From contig NZ_JABRVS010000001.1 of assembly GCF_013248905.1 (NCBI RefSeq), forward strand, positions 5,022,001 to 5,086,000: a stretch of DNA of 64,000 bases. Reading direction: 5' to 3'. Both the position numbers and the translations under genes were made by a program. This stretch comes from Shewanella sp. VB17. GTDB lineage: Bacteria; Pseudomonadota; Gammaproteobacteria; Enterobacterales; Shewanellaceae. Of the stretch, positions 1 to 9,207 are shown in pieces. The notes under the pieces are model-generated. The model was not told the DNA's origin, made no database searches, and saw only the letters and a list, made by a program, of their open reading frames with translations. Numbering within the stretch: position 1 is the first letter of the stretch; each line of letters opens with the position of its first letter.

Positions 1-381
1 ACCATCAAATTCATCTTCGGTAAGCTCTTTAAGTAAAGCCAGAGAATCTTGATCGTCGAATAATGAAAAGCCTGGCTTTAACCCTATGACTTTATGCTCA
101 CGCTTAATGATTTCCAGTCCTAAAGTATGAAAAGTCGATATCCATAATCCACGCGCCTCTTGACGACCCATAGACTTAGCCACACGCTCCTTCATCTCAC
201 GAGCGGCTTTATTGGTAAAAGTCACCGCGGCAATTGTCCGCGCCTGATAGCCACATTTCTGTACTAAATAGGCTATCTTATTAATGATCACCCGTGTTTT
301 GCCACTACCTGCCCCAGCAAGTACTAGGCAAGGACCTGATACATAGTGAACAGCGTCATTTTGTCCGGTGTTTAGCTTCAT
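1..381 (-). CDS. rep: ATP-dependent DNA helicase Rep, N-terminal part
   Basis: Partial gene: 127 codons are visible from the ATG at 381 and the rest lies left of the window. Rep is a superfamily 1A 3'-5' helicase that removes obstacles ahead of the replisome and restarts forks. The N-terminus MKLNTGQNDAVHYV carries the Q motif. It is followed by the Walker A motif GAGSGKT (residues 23-29), motif Ia around TFTNKAAREMKERV and the segment ISTFHTLGLEIIKRE, which matches my knowledge of E. coli Rep better than UvrD. It is divergent from the TetR gene. Rep is favoured over UvrD or PcrA from the spelling of the N-terminus and the IIKRE segment. Confidence 0.93.
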   Translation of the reverse strand, partial: MKLNTGQNDAVHYVSGPCLVLAGAGSGKTRVIINKIAYLVQKCGYQARTIAAVTFTNKAAREMKERVAKSMGRQEARGLWISTFHTLGLEIIKREHKVIGLKPGFSLFDDQDSLALLKELTEDEFDG

Positions 382-552
382 TGTTTTACTTTTACCAAGT
401 CACTTATGCTCAAAAAAATTTCAACACGAACATGTAAAGTCATGTTAAGGATCACGATATGAATAACTGGCGATCATACCAGAAATTCTCCCTACATCCT
501 CTATATCGAATATCAGTGACCCATTGCTAACGTGTTTTAGGTAGTTTAAAAT

Positions 553-574
553 AATGAATGAACGTTCATTCATT
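553..574. promoter_or_regulatory. Perfect 22-bp palindrome, probable TetR-family operator
   Basis: Left arm AATGAATGAAC (553-563) is followed directly by its exact reverse complement GTTCATTCATT (564-574). It ends 24 bp before the TetR start codon. The spelling TGAATGA/TCATTCA is typical of AcrR/TetR operators in front of efflux operons. The inference is autorepression of the TetR-RND operon. Confidence 0.8.
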
Positions 575-598
575 TTCATGGTCCTATAAAAAGACGAT

Positions 599-1174
599 AT
601 GGATAATAAGCGAGAACGCATATTTAGCGCCACCGAAAAAATCATTGCTGCAGAAGGATTGCAAGGGCTTTCTATGCAAAAAATAGCCACTGAAGCAGAG
701 ATTTCTGCTGGGACTATTTACCGTTATTTCACAGACAAAGAAGCACTCATCTTTGAATTAAGAAAAAACGTGCTCTGCAAAGTATCCAGATACATTTTAG
801 CCGATTGCCAGAATGGGGATTTAAAACAAAAATTTCAACGTATCTGGTTCAACATGGTCGACTTTGCGAGTCAACGGACCCCGACAACCCTGAGTTATGA
901 ACAATATATTCATCTCCCAGGGATAGATTCAGATCCACACCAAACCTTTGAAAAAACAATTTTTGGAGGGTTACATCAGTTTTTCGAAACAGGAAAAGCT
1001 CAGGATAAATTTCATCGTTTATCCAACAAGATCCTGTTTTCTATATCTATGGAGCCAGCAATGGCATTGGCGAGAAGTATACGCCGTGGACAAATAAAAT
1101 ACGATGAAAATGAACTGGAAATTGCCTGCGAAATATGCTGGAAAACCTTACTAAAATCAACACCATCAACCTAA
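599..1174 (+). CDS. TetR/AcrR family transcriptional regulator
   Basis: A 191-residue protein of usual TetR length. The N-terminal 55 residues form the helix-turn-helix domain (RERIFSATEKIIAAEG, then SAGTIYRYFTDKEALI). The remainder is the variable ligand-binding and dimerisation domain. It is the first gene of a three-gene run with an RND adaptor and pump; the adaptor starts 22 bp downstream. A perfect palindromic operator lies just upstream, so it most likely represses its own operon and responds to a pump substrate. The ligand cannot be predicted. Confidence 0.93.
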   Translation: MDNKRERIFSATEKIIAAEGLQGLSMQKIATEAEISAGTIYRYFTDKEALIFELRKNVLCKVSRYILADCQNGDLKQKFQRIWFNMVDFASQRTPTTLSYEQYIHLPGIDSDPHQTFEKTIFGGLHQFFETGKAQDKFHRLSNKILFSISMEPAMALARSIRRGQIKYDENELEIACEICWKTLLKSTPST

Positions 1175-1196
1175 TATTAAAGGAGCGTTCAGGACA

Positions 1197-2315
1197 ATGA
1201 AAAAATGGACCCTGATAATGCTAATCATTGCACTACTCGTCTTTGGCTCAGTTATTGGTTTTAACCTCATGGTAAAAAACAAAATTGCCGATGCTATTGC
1301 CAATATGCCAGAAAAAGAATCACCTGTTACAGTCATGACACTTGCCACTGAAAAATGGCAACCCACGATCAATGCCATCGGTTTTGTAGAGCCTAACCAA
1401 GGCGTGACTATCGCCAATGAGCTGGCTGGGACTATCTCTAATATCAACTTCGAAAATGGCACGGAAGTCCAACTTGGACAAAACCTTATCTTGCTCGATT
1501 CTGCAGTTGAAAAGGCCAACTTAAAAAGTAAACGAGTACAGCTACCCGCAGCTAAAGCTGACTACAAACGACTCTCTTTGCTCTACAAACAGAACTCAGT
1601 GTCAAAACAAGATTTGGATAATAGCGAATCAAAGTACCTCACTTTACAAGCCGATATTGAAAGCCTTGCAGCCACCATAGACCGTAGAGCAATAGATGCA
1701 CCTTTTGCAGGTTTAGTTGGCATACGCAGTGTCAACTTAGGTGAATATCTTCAAGTCGGTACCGACATTGTGCGCCTTGAAGACATTAGCACCATGAAAA
1801 TCCGCTTCACAGTGCCACAAAATCAATTACCACGCATCTCAAAAGGGCAAACAATCTACGTCTATGTCGATGCCTACCCTGAGCATCCTTTTGAAGGTCA
1901 AATTTCAGCAATCGAACCTGCTGTTTTTTACCAAAGTGGTCTCATTCAGATCCAAGCCACAATCCCTAATATTGACACCAAATTACGCAGTGGCATGTTT
2001 GCCCGAGTCGCAGTGCAATTACCTGAAATGACAGAACAATTTATCCTACCTCAGACCGCAATTAACTTCACTCTCTATGGTAATTCCATCTACCGGCTCT
2101 ATGAAACAGAAGAAAAAGGCGAAACCATAAAACGGGTGCAACAATTGAATATCGAAGTGCTAGAGCGTAATGGTAATAACGCCTTAGTCAGTGGCAAGTT
2201 AGCCGCTAATGATATTATTGTAACTTCAGGTCAAATACGACTCAATAACAACAGCAAAGTCAAAGTGACCGAGGATAACGCCATAACTCCTCCAACCACT
2301 ATGCCACAACTATAA
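1197..2315 (+). CDS. RND efflux periplasmic adaptor (membrane fusion protein)
   Basis: 372 residues. An N-terminal membrane anchor (about residues 5-25) has no lipobox cysteine. It is followed by a lipoyl-like half-motif (GTISNINFENGTEVQLGQNLILLD), a coiled-coil hairpin (about 100-165), the second lipoyl half (IDAPFAGLVGIRSVNLGEYLQVG) and beta-barrel and membrane-proximal domains. Such proteins link the inner-membrane RND pump to an outer-membrane channel. The start follows an AAAGGAG ribosome site. The pump gene begins 12 bp downstream. No outer-membrane factor is encoded here, so a TolC-type channel from elsewhere is presumably used. Confidence 0.94.
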   Translation: MKKWTLIMLIIALLVFGSVIGFNLMVKNKIADAIANMPEKESPVTVMTLATEKWQPTINAIGFVEPNQGVTIANELAGTISNINFENGTEVQLGQNLILLDSAVEKANLKSKRVQLPAAKADYKRLSLLYKQNSVSKQDLDNSESKYLTLQADIESLAATIDRRAIDAPFAGLVGIRSVNLGEYLQVGTDIVRLEDISTMKIRFTVPQNQLPRISKGQTIYVYVDAYPEHPFEGQISAIEPAVFYQSGLIQIQATIPNIDTKLRSGMFARVAVQLPEMTEQFILPQTAINFTLYGNSIYRLYETEEKGETIKRVQQLNIEVLERNGNNALVSGKLAANDIIVTSGQIRLNNNSKVKVTEDNAITPPTTMPQL

Positions 2316-2327
2316 CAGGAGTTGGCA

Positions 2328-5300
2328 ATGCGCTTTACAGACATTTTTATTCGTAGGCCGGTTCTCGCCGCCTCGATAAGCTTCTTATTGTTACTTTTAG
2401 GTTTCAATTCCCTAAATAGCATGCAGGTACGTGAGTACCCTGAAATGACCAACACGGTTGTCACTGTGACAACCGGTTATTACGGGGCTGATGCAGATTT
2501 AATCCAAGGTTTTATCACTCAACCTTTAGAACAAGCACTAGCTCAAGCAGACAATGTTGATTTCATGACATCAGAAAGCTACTTAGGTAGTTCAAAGATC
2601 ACCGTTTACATGAAGCTTAATACCGATCCTAACGGTGCCTTAGCAGACATACTTGCCAAAGTAAATTCGGTTCGTTCTCAGTTACCAAAAGAAGCCGAAG
2701 ACTCTACCGTTGATATGTCAACAGGCTCACAGACATCGGTACTTTATATCGCTTTTTCAAGTGATAAAGTTAACTCAAGTCAGATAACTGATTATCTTGA
2801 ACGAGTGGTTAAACCTCAACTATTTACCATTGATGGTGTGGCTAAAGTCAATCTCTATGGCGGTATCCAATACGCCATGAGAATATGGCTAGACCCAGCT
2901 AGAATGGGAGCATTTGGCCTCTCTGCATCAGAGGTAACACAAGTACTACAAGCCAATAACTTCCAATCGGCTGTAGGTCAAGCCAATGGAACATTTACCC
3001 TTTTCAATGGCACTGCTGACACCCAAGTTGCCACAGTCAAAGAGCTAGAACGACTGATCATCACCAGTAAAGAAGGACTAGTGGTTCGTCTCGGCGATAT
3101 TGCTAAAGTCAGTCTAGAGAAAAGTCACGACACCTACCGTGCCCTGGCTGATGGTAAAGAGGCTGTCGTCGTGGCGCTTGATGTCACACCGACCGCAAAT
3201 CCATTAATAGTCGCAGCCGATGCTCGCGCAATGATGCCTGACATAGAACGTAGCTTACCTGTTTCAATGAAGAGCCATATTTTATATGACTCTTCACTGG
3301 CCATTGATGAGTCAATTAATGAGGTCATCCACACCATAGGTGAAGCCGCATTAATTGTGATTATTGTGATCACGCTGTTTCTCGGTTCGCTACGCGCCGT
3401 TGTTATTCCTATCGTGACAATTCCCCTTTCTTTGATAGGGGTCGCCGTCATCATGCAGGTATTCGGTTTTAGTTTAAACTTGATGACACTGCTCGCCATG
3501 GTGCTCGCTATCGGCTTAGTGGTCGATGATGCGATTGTGGTGGTAGAAAACGTTGACCGCCATATAAAATTAGGTGAGCCTCCTTTTAGAGCGGCCATTA
3601 TTGCCACTCGTGAAATAGCGGTTCCAGTTATTTCTATGACCATCACTTTGGCCGCCGTTTATGCACCCATAGCACTCATGGGCGGGATCACCGGTTCACT
3701 GTTTAAAGAGTTCGCACTAACCCTAGCTGGAGCAGTATTCATCTCTGGGATTGTGGCGTTAACCTTGTCACCAATGATGTGTTCCAAAATCTTAAAACCA
3801 CACACAAAACCTAACCGTTTTGAACACGGTGTTGAGACGGTGCTTAATGCCGTCACCAATCGCTATCAAAGCATGCTCAATGCAGTGATGAATCACCGTC
3901 CTGTTGTCATCGCTTTCGCCGCCATTGTCTTCGCGACCCTGCCTGTGATGTTCTATTTCATTCCATCTGAGTTAGCACCCAATGAAGATAAAAGTGTCGT
4001 CATGATGATGGGAACTGCGCCATCAACCGCTAACTTAGATTACATTCAAGCCAATATGGCATTAGTGACTGACATTGTTAGTGCACAGCCAGAATCGGCT
4101 GCTTCATTGGCCCTTGTGGGGATCCCAAACTCAAATCAAGCCTTCGGTATTGCGCCCTTGGTGCCTTGGAGTGAACGAGATAAAAGCCAGAAAGAGGTAC
4201 AAAAGTTACTGGGAACTGAAGTCAAAGCAATCCCGGGTATGGCGGTTACAACCTTTCAAATGCCTGAACTTCCTGGCGCATCTAGTGGCTTGCCAATTCA
4301 GTTTGTTATCACCACTTCACATACGTTTGAGAATCTATTCCAGATAGGCAGTAGTATCCTGGATAAAGTACAAAAAAGTCCTTTATTTGTCTATTCTGAA
4401 ATCAACCTCAAGTTCGACTCCGCCACAATGAAAATCCATATTAAGCGTGATCTTGCTGGGAGTTATGGCATTACGATGCAAGATATTGGCGAGACGCTAT
4501 CAGCCATGATGAGTGATGGCTATGTCAATCGAATTAACATGGATGGTCGATCTTATGAGGTGATCCCTCAGGTCGTACGCCAATACCGCGCCAATCCTGA
4601 ATCCCTCAACGGCTTTTACGTAAAAGCCGCCGATGGCCGCTCTATTCCACTATCAAGTCTAGTGGATGTTGACATGATCGCTGAGCCTCGCTCTCAGCCT
4701 CATTTTAATCAAATGAATGCGCTGACTGTTGGGGCGGTAGCCACTCCAGGGGTAGCCATGGGAGATGCTATCGACTTTTTAACCAACATAGGTGATAACG
4801 ATCTTCCTAAAGGTTATGACTATGACTTCTTAGGTGAAGCCCGTCAGTATGTCACCGAAGGGTCGGCGCTATTTGCCACCTTTGCTTTAGCACTGGCCAT
4901 TATCTTCTTAGTCTTAGCAAGTCAGTTTGAAAGTCTTAGAGATCCTCTGGTTATCTTAGTCTCGGTCCCTCTGGCAATCAGTGGCGCATTAATCGCACTG
5001 AGTTGGACCCATATCTTTGGTCTGTCATCAATGAACATCTACACCCAGGTTGGCCTCATCACCTTAGTGGGATTGATCACTAAACACGGGATCTTAATGT
5101 GTGAAGTGGCCAAAGAGGAACAACTGCATAATGGCCTCAGTAAAATCGATGCTATTACACTTGCTGCTACGGTTCGTTTACGTCCAATATTAATGACCAC
5201 CGCGGCCATGATAGCAGGCCTTATTCCTCTGTTATTTGCCGCTGGAGCAGGTGCCATCGCTCGATTCAATATCGGTCTCGTGATCGTATCAGGTTTGGCG

Positions 5301-5408
5301 ATTGGTACTGTGTTTACTCTGTTTGTGCTACCGGTGATATATTCATACCTAGCAGAAAGGCATATACCTCTTGAAGAATTTGATGAGAAAATAGCATCCA
5401 CCTCATAA
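2328..5408 (+). CDS. RND multidrug efflux pump, inner-membrane subunit (HAE1/AcrB type)
   Basis: 1026 residues, the usual AcrB-family length. MRFTDIFIRRPVLA is the typical N-terminus and TM1. Proton-relay aspartates sit in the TM4 segment GLVVDDAIVVVENVDRH. The conserved TM10 lysine is in GLITKHGILM. Two large periplasmic loops and 12 membrane segments are readable. AGGAG at 2317-2321 lies 6 nt before the ATG at 2328, so I prefer this start over an in-frame TTG at 2322. Being in an operon with a TetR regulator and an adaptor indicates a regulated drug, bile-salt or solvent efflux system; the substrate is unknown. Confidence 0.95.
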   Translation: MRFTDIFIRRPVLAASISFLLLLLGFNSLNSMQVREYPEMTNTVVTVTTGYYGADADLIQGFITQPLEQALAQADNVDFMTSESYLGSSKITVYMKLNTDPNGALADILAKVNSVRSQLPKEAEDSTVDMSTGSQTSVLYIAFSSDKVNSSQITDYLERVVKPQLFTIDGVAKVNLYGGIQYAMRIWLDPARMGAFGLSASEVTQVLQANNFQSAVGQANGTFTLFNGTADTQVATVKELERLIITSKEGLVVRLGDIAKVSLEKSHDTYRALADGKEAVVVALDVTPTANPLIVAADARAMMPDIERSLPVSMKSHILYDSSLAIDESINEVIHTIGEAALIVIIVITLFLGSLRAVVIPIVTIPLSLIGVAVIMQVFGFSLNLMTLLAMVLAIGLVVDDAIVVVENVDRHIKLGEPPFRAAIIATREIAVPVISMTITLAAVYAPIALMGGITGSLFKEFALTLAGAVFISGIVALTLSPMMCSKILKPHTKPNRFEHGVETVLNAVTNRYQSMLNAVMNHRPVVIAFAAIVFATLPVMFYFIPSELAPNEDKSVVMMMGTAPSTANLDYIQANMALVTDIVSAQPESAASLALVGIPNSNQAFGIAPLVPWSERDKSQKEVQKLLGTEVKAIPGMAVTTFQMPELPGASSGLPIQFVITTSHTFENLFQIGSSILDKVQKSPLFVYSEINLKFDSATMKIHIKRDLAGSYGITMQDIGETLSAMMSDGYVNRINMDGRSYEVIPQVVRQYRANPESLNGFYVKAADGRSIPLSSLVDVDMIAEPRSQPHFNQMNALTVGAVATPGVAMGDAIDFLTNIGDNDLPKGYDYDFLGEARQYVTEGSALFATFALALAIIFLVLASQFESLRDPLVILVSVPLAISGALIALSWTHIFGLSSMNIYTQVGLITLVGLITKHGILMCEVAKEEQLHNGLSKIDAITLAATVRLRPILMTTAAMIAGLIPLLFAAGAGAIARFNIGLVIVSGLAIGTVFTLFVLPVIYSYLAERHIPLEEFDEKIASTS

Positions 5409-5427
5409 CATAGCGTCGCAAGCCACT

Positions 5428-5467
5428 AAAAAGACCCTGCTCAGGTTAACTGAACTGGGTCTTTTTT
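5428..5467 (+). terminator. Rho-independent terminator of the efflux operon
   Basis: AAAAAGACCC (5428-5437) pairs with GGGTCTTTTT; an inner TCAG/CTGA stem and a T-run to 5467 follow. It lies 20 bp after the pump stop codon. Confidence 0.85.
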
Positions 5468-5570
5468 ATTGCTCGCATTCAAATTAATATCTTTGCAGGT
5501 TTCTTAAAATTATACGCTCAGGTACAATCTCAATTACATTAAATTATCTACGCTATGGTGGAAATAGACC

Positions 5571-5837
5571 ATGTTCAATCCAAAGAAAATCGAAGACGTT
5601 GCCAAGCAACTAAGCGAAAACCTACCAAGTGGCTTGAAACAATTCGCAGGTGATTTTGAAGAGAAAACCAAACAAATTCTGCAAAATCAACTAATGAAAT
5701 TAGATGTTGTTTCTCACGAAGAATTTGAAGTCCAACAACACGTATTATTAAAAACCCGCGAAAAACTAGAAACCCTTCAGGCACAAGTCGATGCCCTTGA
5801 AAAAAAGCTAAGCGAACAAGAAGAGTCCGCAGAATAA
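5571..5837 (+). CDS. ubiK: Ubiquinone biosynthesis accessory factor UbiK (YqiC/BMFP family)
   Basis: 88 residues beginning MFNPKKIEDVAKQLSENLP, with LKQFAGDFEEKTKQILQNQL and a C-terminal coiled coil (about 50-85, rich in Leu, Lys and Glu). This matches the YqiC/BMFP family, whose E. coli member UbiK binds UbiJ and membranes and promotes aerobic ubiquinone synthesis. Length is normal. It stands alone between two terminators. Ubiquinone links it loosely to the quinol oxidase genes of this window, but only by general physiology. Confidence 0.9.
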   Translation: MFNPKKIEDVAKQLSENLPSGLKQFAGDFEEKTKQILQNQLMKLDVVSHEEFEVQQHVLLKTREKLETLQAQVDALEKKLSEQEESAE

Positions 5838-5882
5838 CCTTCTTAACCTAAATTGGAAGATGAATCTGCTAGTCAGCAACAT

Positions 5883-5905
5883 AAAGAGCCACTCCCGGCT
5901 CTTTT
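5883..5905 (+). terminator. Terminator-like hairpin after ubiK
   Basis: AAAGAGCC (5883-5890), loop ACTCCC, GGCTCTTT (5897-5904), then a further T. The 8-bp perfect stem sits 45 bp after the ubiK stop. Confidence 0.7.
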
Positions 5906-6034
5906 GCTTTACTCTCACCCAACATTGCCTCTTTTTTGCCACAATTGATCATCAGCCTGCCTCCCTTTCATCGCTAAATTTTGTTTCAATACCCACTAGA
6001 AAATACGCTAGCTCAAAGGAAATAAAATACACTC

Positions 6035-7381
6035 ATGTTTAGCTTATTCACCACAGCAACCAGTAATATCACCCATAAAATAATCATTTTGGTTGGCATG
6101 TCACTACTATCAGCTATTCCATTGGGGATCGTGATGAATATGACATCTGAACGTCAAGATCTCTATCATGATGTTGTCAATGAAATAGGTCAATCATGGG
6201 GGCCTCAGCAGCGCATATCTGGACCTGCACTTGTCATCCCTTACCGCTATCTAGTGATACAGGAAAAAATCAATGATGCCGGTGAGCCAGTACAATTAAA
6301 ATCCGAATATCAAAATGAGCTAGTCGTTCTTCCTAAACACTTATCACTTAATATGGATCTTAAACACGACTTCCGCTCAAGAGGAATATATCAATCTCTT
6401 GTTTACAATGCTGCCGTAACAGGCACAGCTAAATTCGTCCTACCTAAATTCGATATACCTAATCTCCTTGAACTACAAGCTGATAAAGCACGCCTTGTAT
6501 TTGGCGTCTCAGCCAATCAGGCTATTGAAAAAATACAACAATTAACCACTCTAAATGACAACGGTGATATATTACTCACTAAAAATGAAGCTGGGATAAT
6601 GTCCGGCACAGGTTTAGAGCATCAACAAGGTTTAGAACGGGGCTTTAACCAACCTATCTTAATCGATCTCAAACAAGAAAAGTTTGCCGTTGAATTTTCG
6701 ATCACACTACGCGGCTCTCAATCGATCAGCGCACTGCCTCTAGGTGAACATACTGATATACACATCACCACAGATTGGCCCCATCCGAGTTTCAATGGTA
6801 TTTTGCCCACAAATAGAAACATATCTGATACTGGATTCAGTGCCAACTGGGAAATAAGCCACCTAACACGCAACTACCCACAGGTCTTTAGTCGCGATCA
6901 AGATATCGATCTCACTGAAGTACAGGCTAATAGCCAACTTTTTGAACCTGTCACTCACTATGGAAAAGTTGAACGTTCAGTCAAATACGGTATGTTATTT
7001 ATTGTACTGACTTTTATCATACTGCTGATATTTGAACTGGGTCAACACACTCGCTTTAATCTGGTCCAATATCTATTGAGTGGTTGTGCGATTGCCTTAT
7101 TTTATTTGCTACTTCTCGCACTCTCGGAGCACTTGAACTTCAACTATGCCTATGCAATTGCGGCCAGTATTGCACTTATTGCGATATCTGCCTATGTCGC
7201 AAGTGTCACAGCAAGTATCCAAAAAGGCGGGATAATTGCCTTAATGTTAGCGAGCCTTTATGCAATACTTTACTCAATCCTCAAACTTGAAGATTATGCA
7301 CTCTTAATGGGAACAGGTTTACTACTGACCGTCCTGTTAATATTGATGTTTATCACACGGCATAAAAATATCGCAGAGTAA
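6035..7381 (+). CDS. creD: CreD-family inner-membrane protein
   Basis: 448 residues, the size of E. coli CreD. One N-terminal membrane segment (about 17-35) precedes a large extracytoplasmic domain (about 40-310) with the family spelling GPALVIPYRY. A cluster of about five to six membrane helices fills the C-terminal third. CreD is a membrane protein of the CreBC regulon linked to envelope integrity and beta-lactam or colicin tolerance; its molecular role is unknown. No creBC two-component genes lie nearby, so regulation here may differ. The gene is isolated on the plus strand. Confidence 0.88.
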   Translation: MFSLFTTATSNITHKIIILVGMSLLSAIPLGIVMNMTSERQDLYHDVVNEIGQSWGPQQRISGPALVIPYRYLVIQEKINDAGEPVQLKSEYQNELVVLPKHLSLNMDLKHDFRSRGIYQSLVYNAAVTGTAKFVLPKFDIPNLLELQADKARLVFGVSANQAIEKIQQLTTLNDNGDILLTKNEAGIMSGTGLEHQQGLERGFNQPILIDLKQEKFAVEFSITLRGSQSISALPLGEHTDIHITTDWPHPSFNGILPTNRNISDTGFSANWEISHLTRNYPQVFSRDQDIDLTEVQANSQLFEPVTHYGKVERSVKYGMLFIVLTFIILLIFELGQHTRFNLVQYLLSGCAIALFYLLLLALSEHLNFNYAYAIAASIALIAISAYVASVTASIQKGGIIALMLASLYAILYSILKLEDYALLMGTGLLLTVLLILMFITRHKNIAE

Positions 7382-7531
7382 GATAACACTCAATACCCCG
7401 TTATTAGGTAGTGGATCTATGTGACTAACAGCTTGGCAATAACATGATGCCCGTTAACCTATAAATCACACTAACATCATCACGCGACATCATAGTCGCG
7501 TGATTTATCAACGCACTAAAAGGTCTTATTC

Positions 7532-8338
7532 TTGAAATTAACTTCAACACCCATTCGCTCTCCTATTGCCCCCATGATTTTTGGCTGGGCAATTTTAGCT
7601 ATTATCCCAGCCATTTTATTGCTGCTCAATACCTCACTATTTCCACTCATACCTCTGGATTCAATGATGGCTAACCTACTGTTTTGGTTAACCTCAACAG
7701 GTACTGCTCCCTATGGTGTTGCAACCGTATTATTTATATTACTTTTAAGCTACAAAAGCTTATCTAAACCGCAGTTTGCACGTTTGTTTCTCGCTATCTC
7801 ACTGGGCATGTGTGCAACCCTAAGCATAAACAACTATCTCAAGCCTTACTTTTATGAACCTAGGCCCAATACCACCTGGTTAGCATCGCAATATCTACTC
7901 AATACAGACCACTTTTACTCACTCCCTAAAACACAGCGAAAAGCAGAGATAACTAGCGCCCTCGATAAACTCGAAGGAACTTATTCTGAGTTAACTCTCT
8001 CGCCTCTTATTAAGCAACACTGGCAACATGAAGTTGGCTTTGCTTTTCCATCGGGACATACACTATTCGCGCTAACCTTAACCATGATCACCAGTTATTA
8101 CTTCTTATTAGCTGGTTTATTTGCCCTACCCTGTTTGTTGGTGATTTGGAGTGTTGGTATGGGCTTTAGCCGTATGTTACTGGGCATGCATTGGCCTCAA
8201 GATGTGTTGGCTTCAACAATACTTGGCGGCACAATTGGTTTATTGTCACTATTCGTGATACATATTAGTTTTCCTTACCTCACAATGATCCACGCTAAGC
8301 TGATGAGCAAGAGAAAACAACAAACCGACACTCAGTGA
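7532..8338 (+). CDS. PAP2-family membrane phosphatase (PgpB-like)
   Basis: 268 residues with several membrane segments and all three PAP2 signature motifs: K-x6-RP (KPYFYEPRP), PSGH (FPSGHTLFAL) and SR-x5-H-xxx-D (SRMLLGMHWPQD). The catalytic histidines and arginines are all present. PgpB-type enzymes dephosphorylate phosphatidylglycerophosphate, undecaprenyl pyrophosphate or lysophosphatidate at the outer face of the inner membrane. The start is a TTG at 7532 with AAAAGG about 8 nt upstream; an ATG at 7574 is the alternative. Order is consistent with PgpB but the substrate is not proven. Confidence 0.88.
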   Translation: MKLTSTPIRSPIAPMIFGWAILAIIPAILLLLNTSLFPLIPLDSMMANLLFWLTSTGTAPYGVATVLFILLLSYKSLSKPQFARLFLAISLGMCATLSINNYLKPYFYEPRPNTTWLASQYLLNTDHFYSLPKTQRKAEITSALDKLEGTYSELTLSPLIKQHWQHEVGFAFPSGHTLFALTLTMITSYYFLLAGLFALPCLLVIWSVGMGFSRMLLGMHWPQDVLASTILGGTIGLLSLFVIHISFPYLTMIHAKLMSKRKQQTDTQ

Positions 8339-8417
8339 CAAGAATGCAGCCTCTTCATGTTGACAGATAACCAGTATACTTAACTTAAAATTAAGATAAA
8401 TAAGAGATATAATACCT

Positions 8418-8894
8418 ATGGCAGAGCTACAACTCGATAAGATCGATCTAGCCATTTTACAACTACTTCAAAGGCAAGGTAAGCTGTCTAATCAGGAGTT
8501 AGCCGAACAAGTTGGCCTATCCGCCTCCCCTTGCTCTAGGCGCGTAAAACAGTTAGAAGAAACAGGCTATATTGCTGGATACGCAACCTTGCTTTCCCCT
8601 GAGCATTTTAATTTGTCACTCACAGCCTATGTGCACATTAGATTAGAAAAACACTCCAAAGCCATATTGGAAGCCTTTGAAGAAAAAGTATCTCACTACG
8701 ATGAAGTACAAGAATGCAGTCTTCTCACGGGAAGTGATGCCGATTACCAGCTAAAAGTGCTGGTTGCCGATATGAAACAATTTAAACTCTTCTTGCTTGA
8801 TAAGCTCACCACAAACCAGCATATTTCAGGTGTTAAATCCAGTTTTGTACTCAAACATGTCAAAAATCAAACCAGTATTCCATTGCCCTCATAA
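8418..8894 (+). CDS. Lrp/AsnC-family transcriptional regulator
   Basis: 158 residues. The N-terminal winged HTH (LDKIDLAILQLLQRQGKLSNQELAEQ, in pieces) is followed by SASPCSRRVKQLEETGYI and a C-terminal RAM effector domain (about 70-145). Family members are feast/famine regulators that bind amino acids. It precedes a neurotransmitter:sodium symporter-type transporter by 313 bp in the same orientation, so amino-acid-dependent control of that transporter is plausible but not shown. Confidence 0.92.
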   Translation: MAELQLDKIDLAILQLLQRQGKLSNQELAEQVGLSASPCSRRVKQLEETGYIAGYATLLSPEHFNLSLTAYVHIRLEKHSKAILEAFEEKVSHYDEVQECSLLTGSDADYQLKVLVADMKQFKLFLLDKLTTNQHISGVKSSFVLKHVKNQTSIPLPS

Positions 8895-9207
8895 AACACA
8901 AAAGTAGGCTTAACACACCTTGAGTTTGTCAAATGAACTCAGTTTCTGGCCATAAGAGGTCAAAAAAAACACACTTAAACACGTATTGTAAACGCAATAA
9001 TGTTGCGTTCACCCACACCATCAAATCAATTAAGCAATTAATCATCAAATAAAGATAAATTAACGAGATTAAAAGTTAATAATTTTAATAAAAATACAAT
9101 ATTTTATTAATCATGTCGGTTTTTACGCCACAAATCTTCATTGAACTATCAGTGTAAACCTCTATGATGCGCCCTTTTAAAGTAAAGAGTGTAAGCGAGT
9201 AATCAAC
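8895..9207. promoter_or_regulatory. 313-bp non-coding region before the sodium symporter
   Basis: Very AT-rich with no coding signal. It contains a small inverted repeat, AACGCAA (8991-8997) and TTGCGTT (9003-9009), and runs of A/T from 9040 to 9115. It probably carries the symporter promoter and regulator sites, possibly for the adjacent Lrp-type protein. No promoter hexamers could be assigned with confidence. Confidence 0.4.

Noticed and set aside
445..690. Minus-strand frame opposite the TetR start
   Set aside because: It spans the operator palindrome and overlaps a well-supported gene antisense.
5860..6042. 60-codon open frame between ubiK and creD
   Set aside because: It runs through the ubiK terminator hairpin, has no ribosome site and overlaps the creD start.
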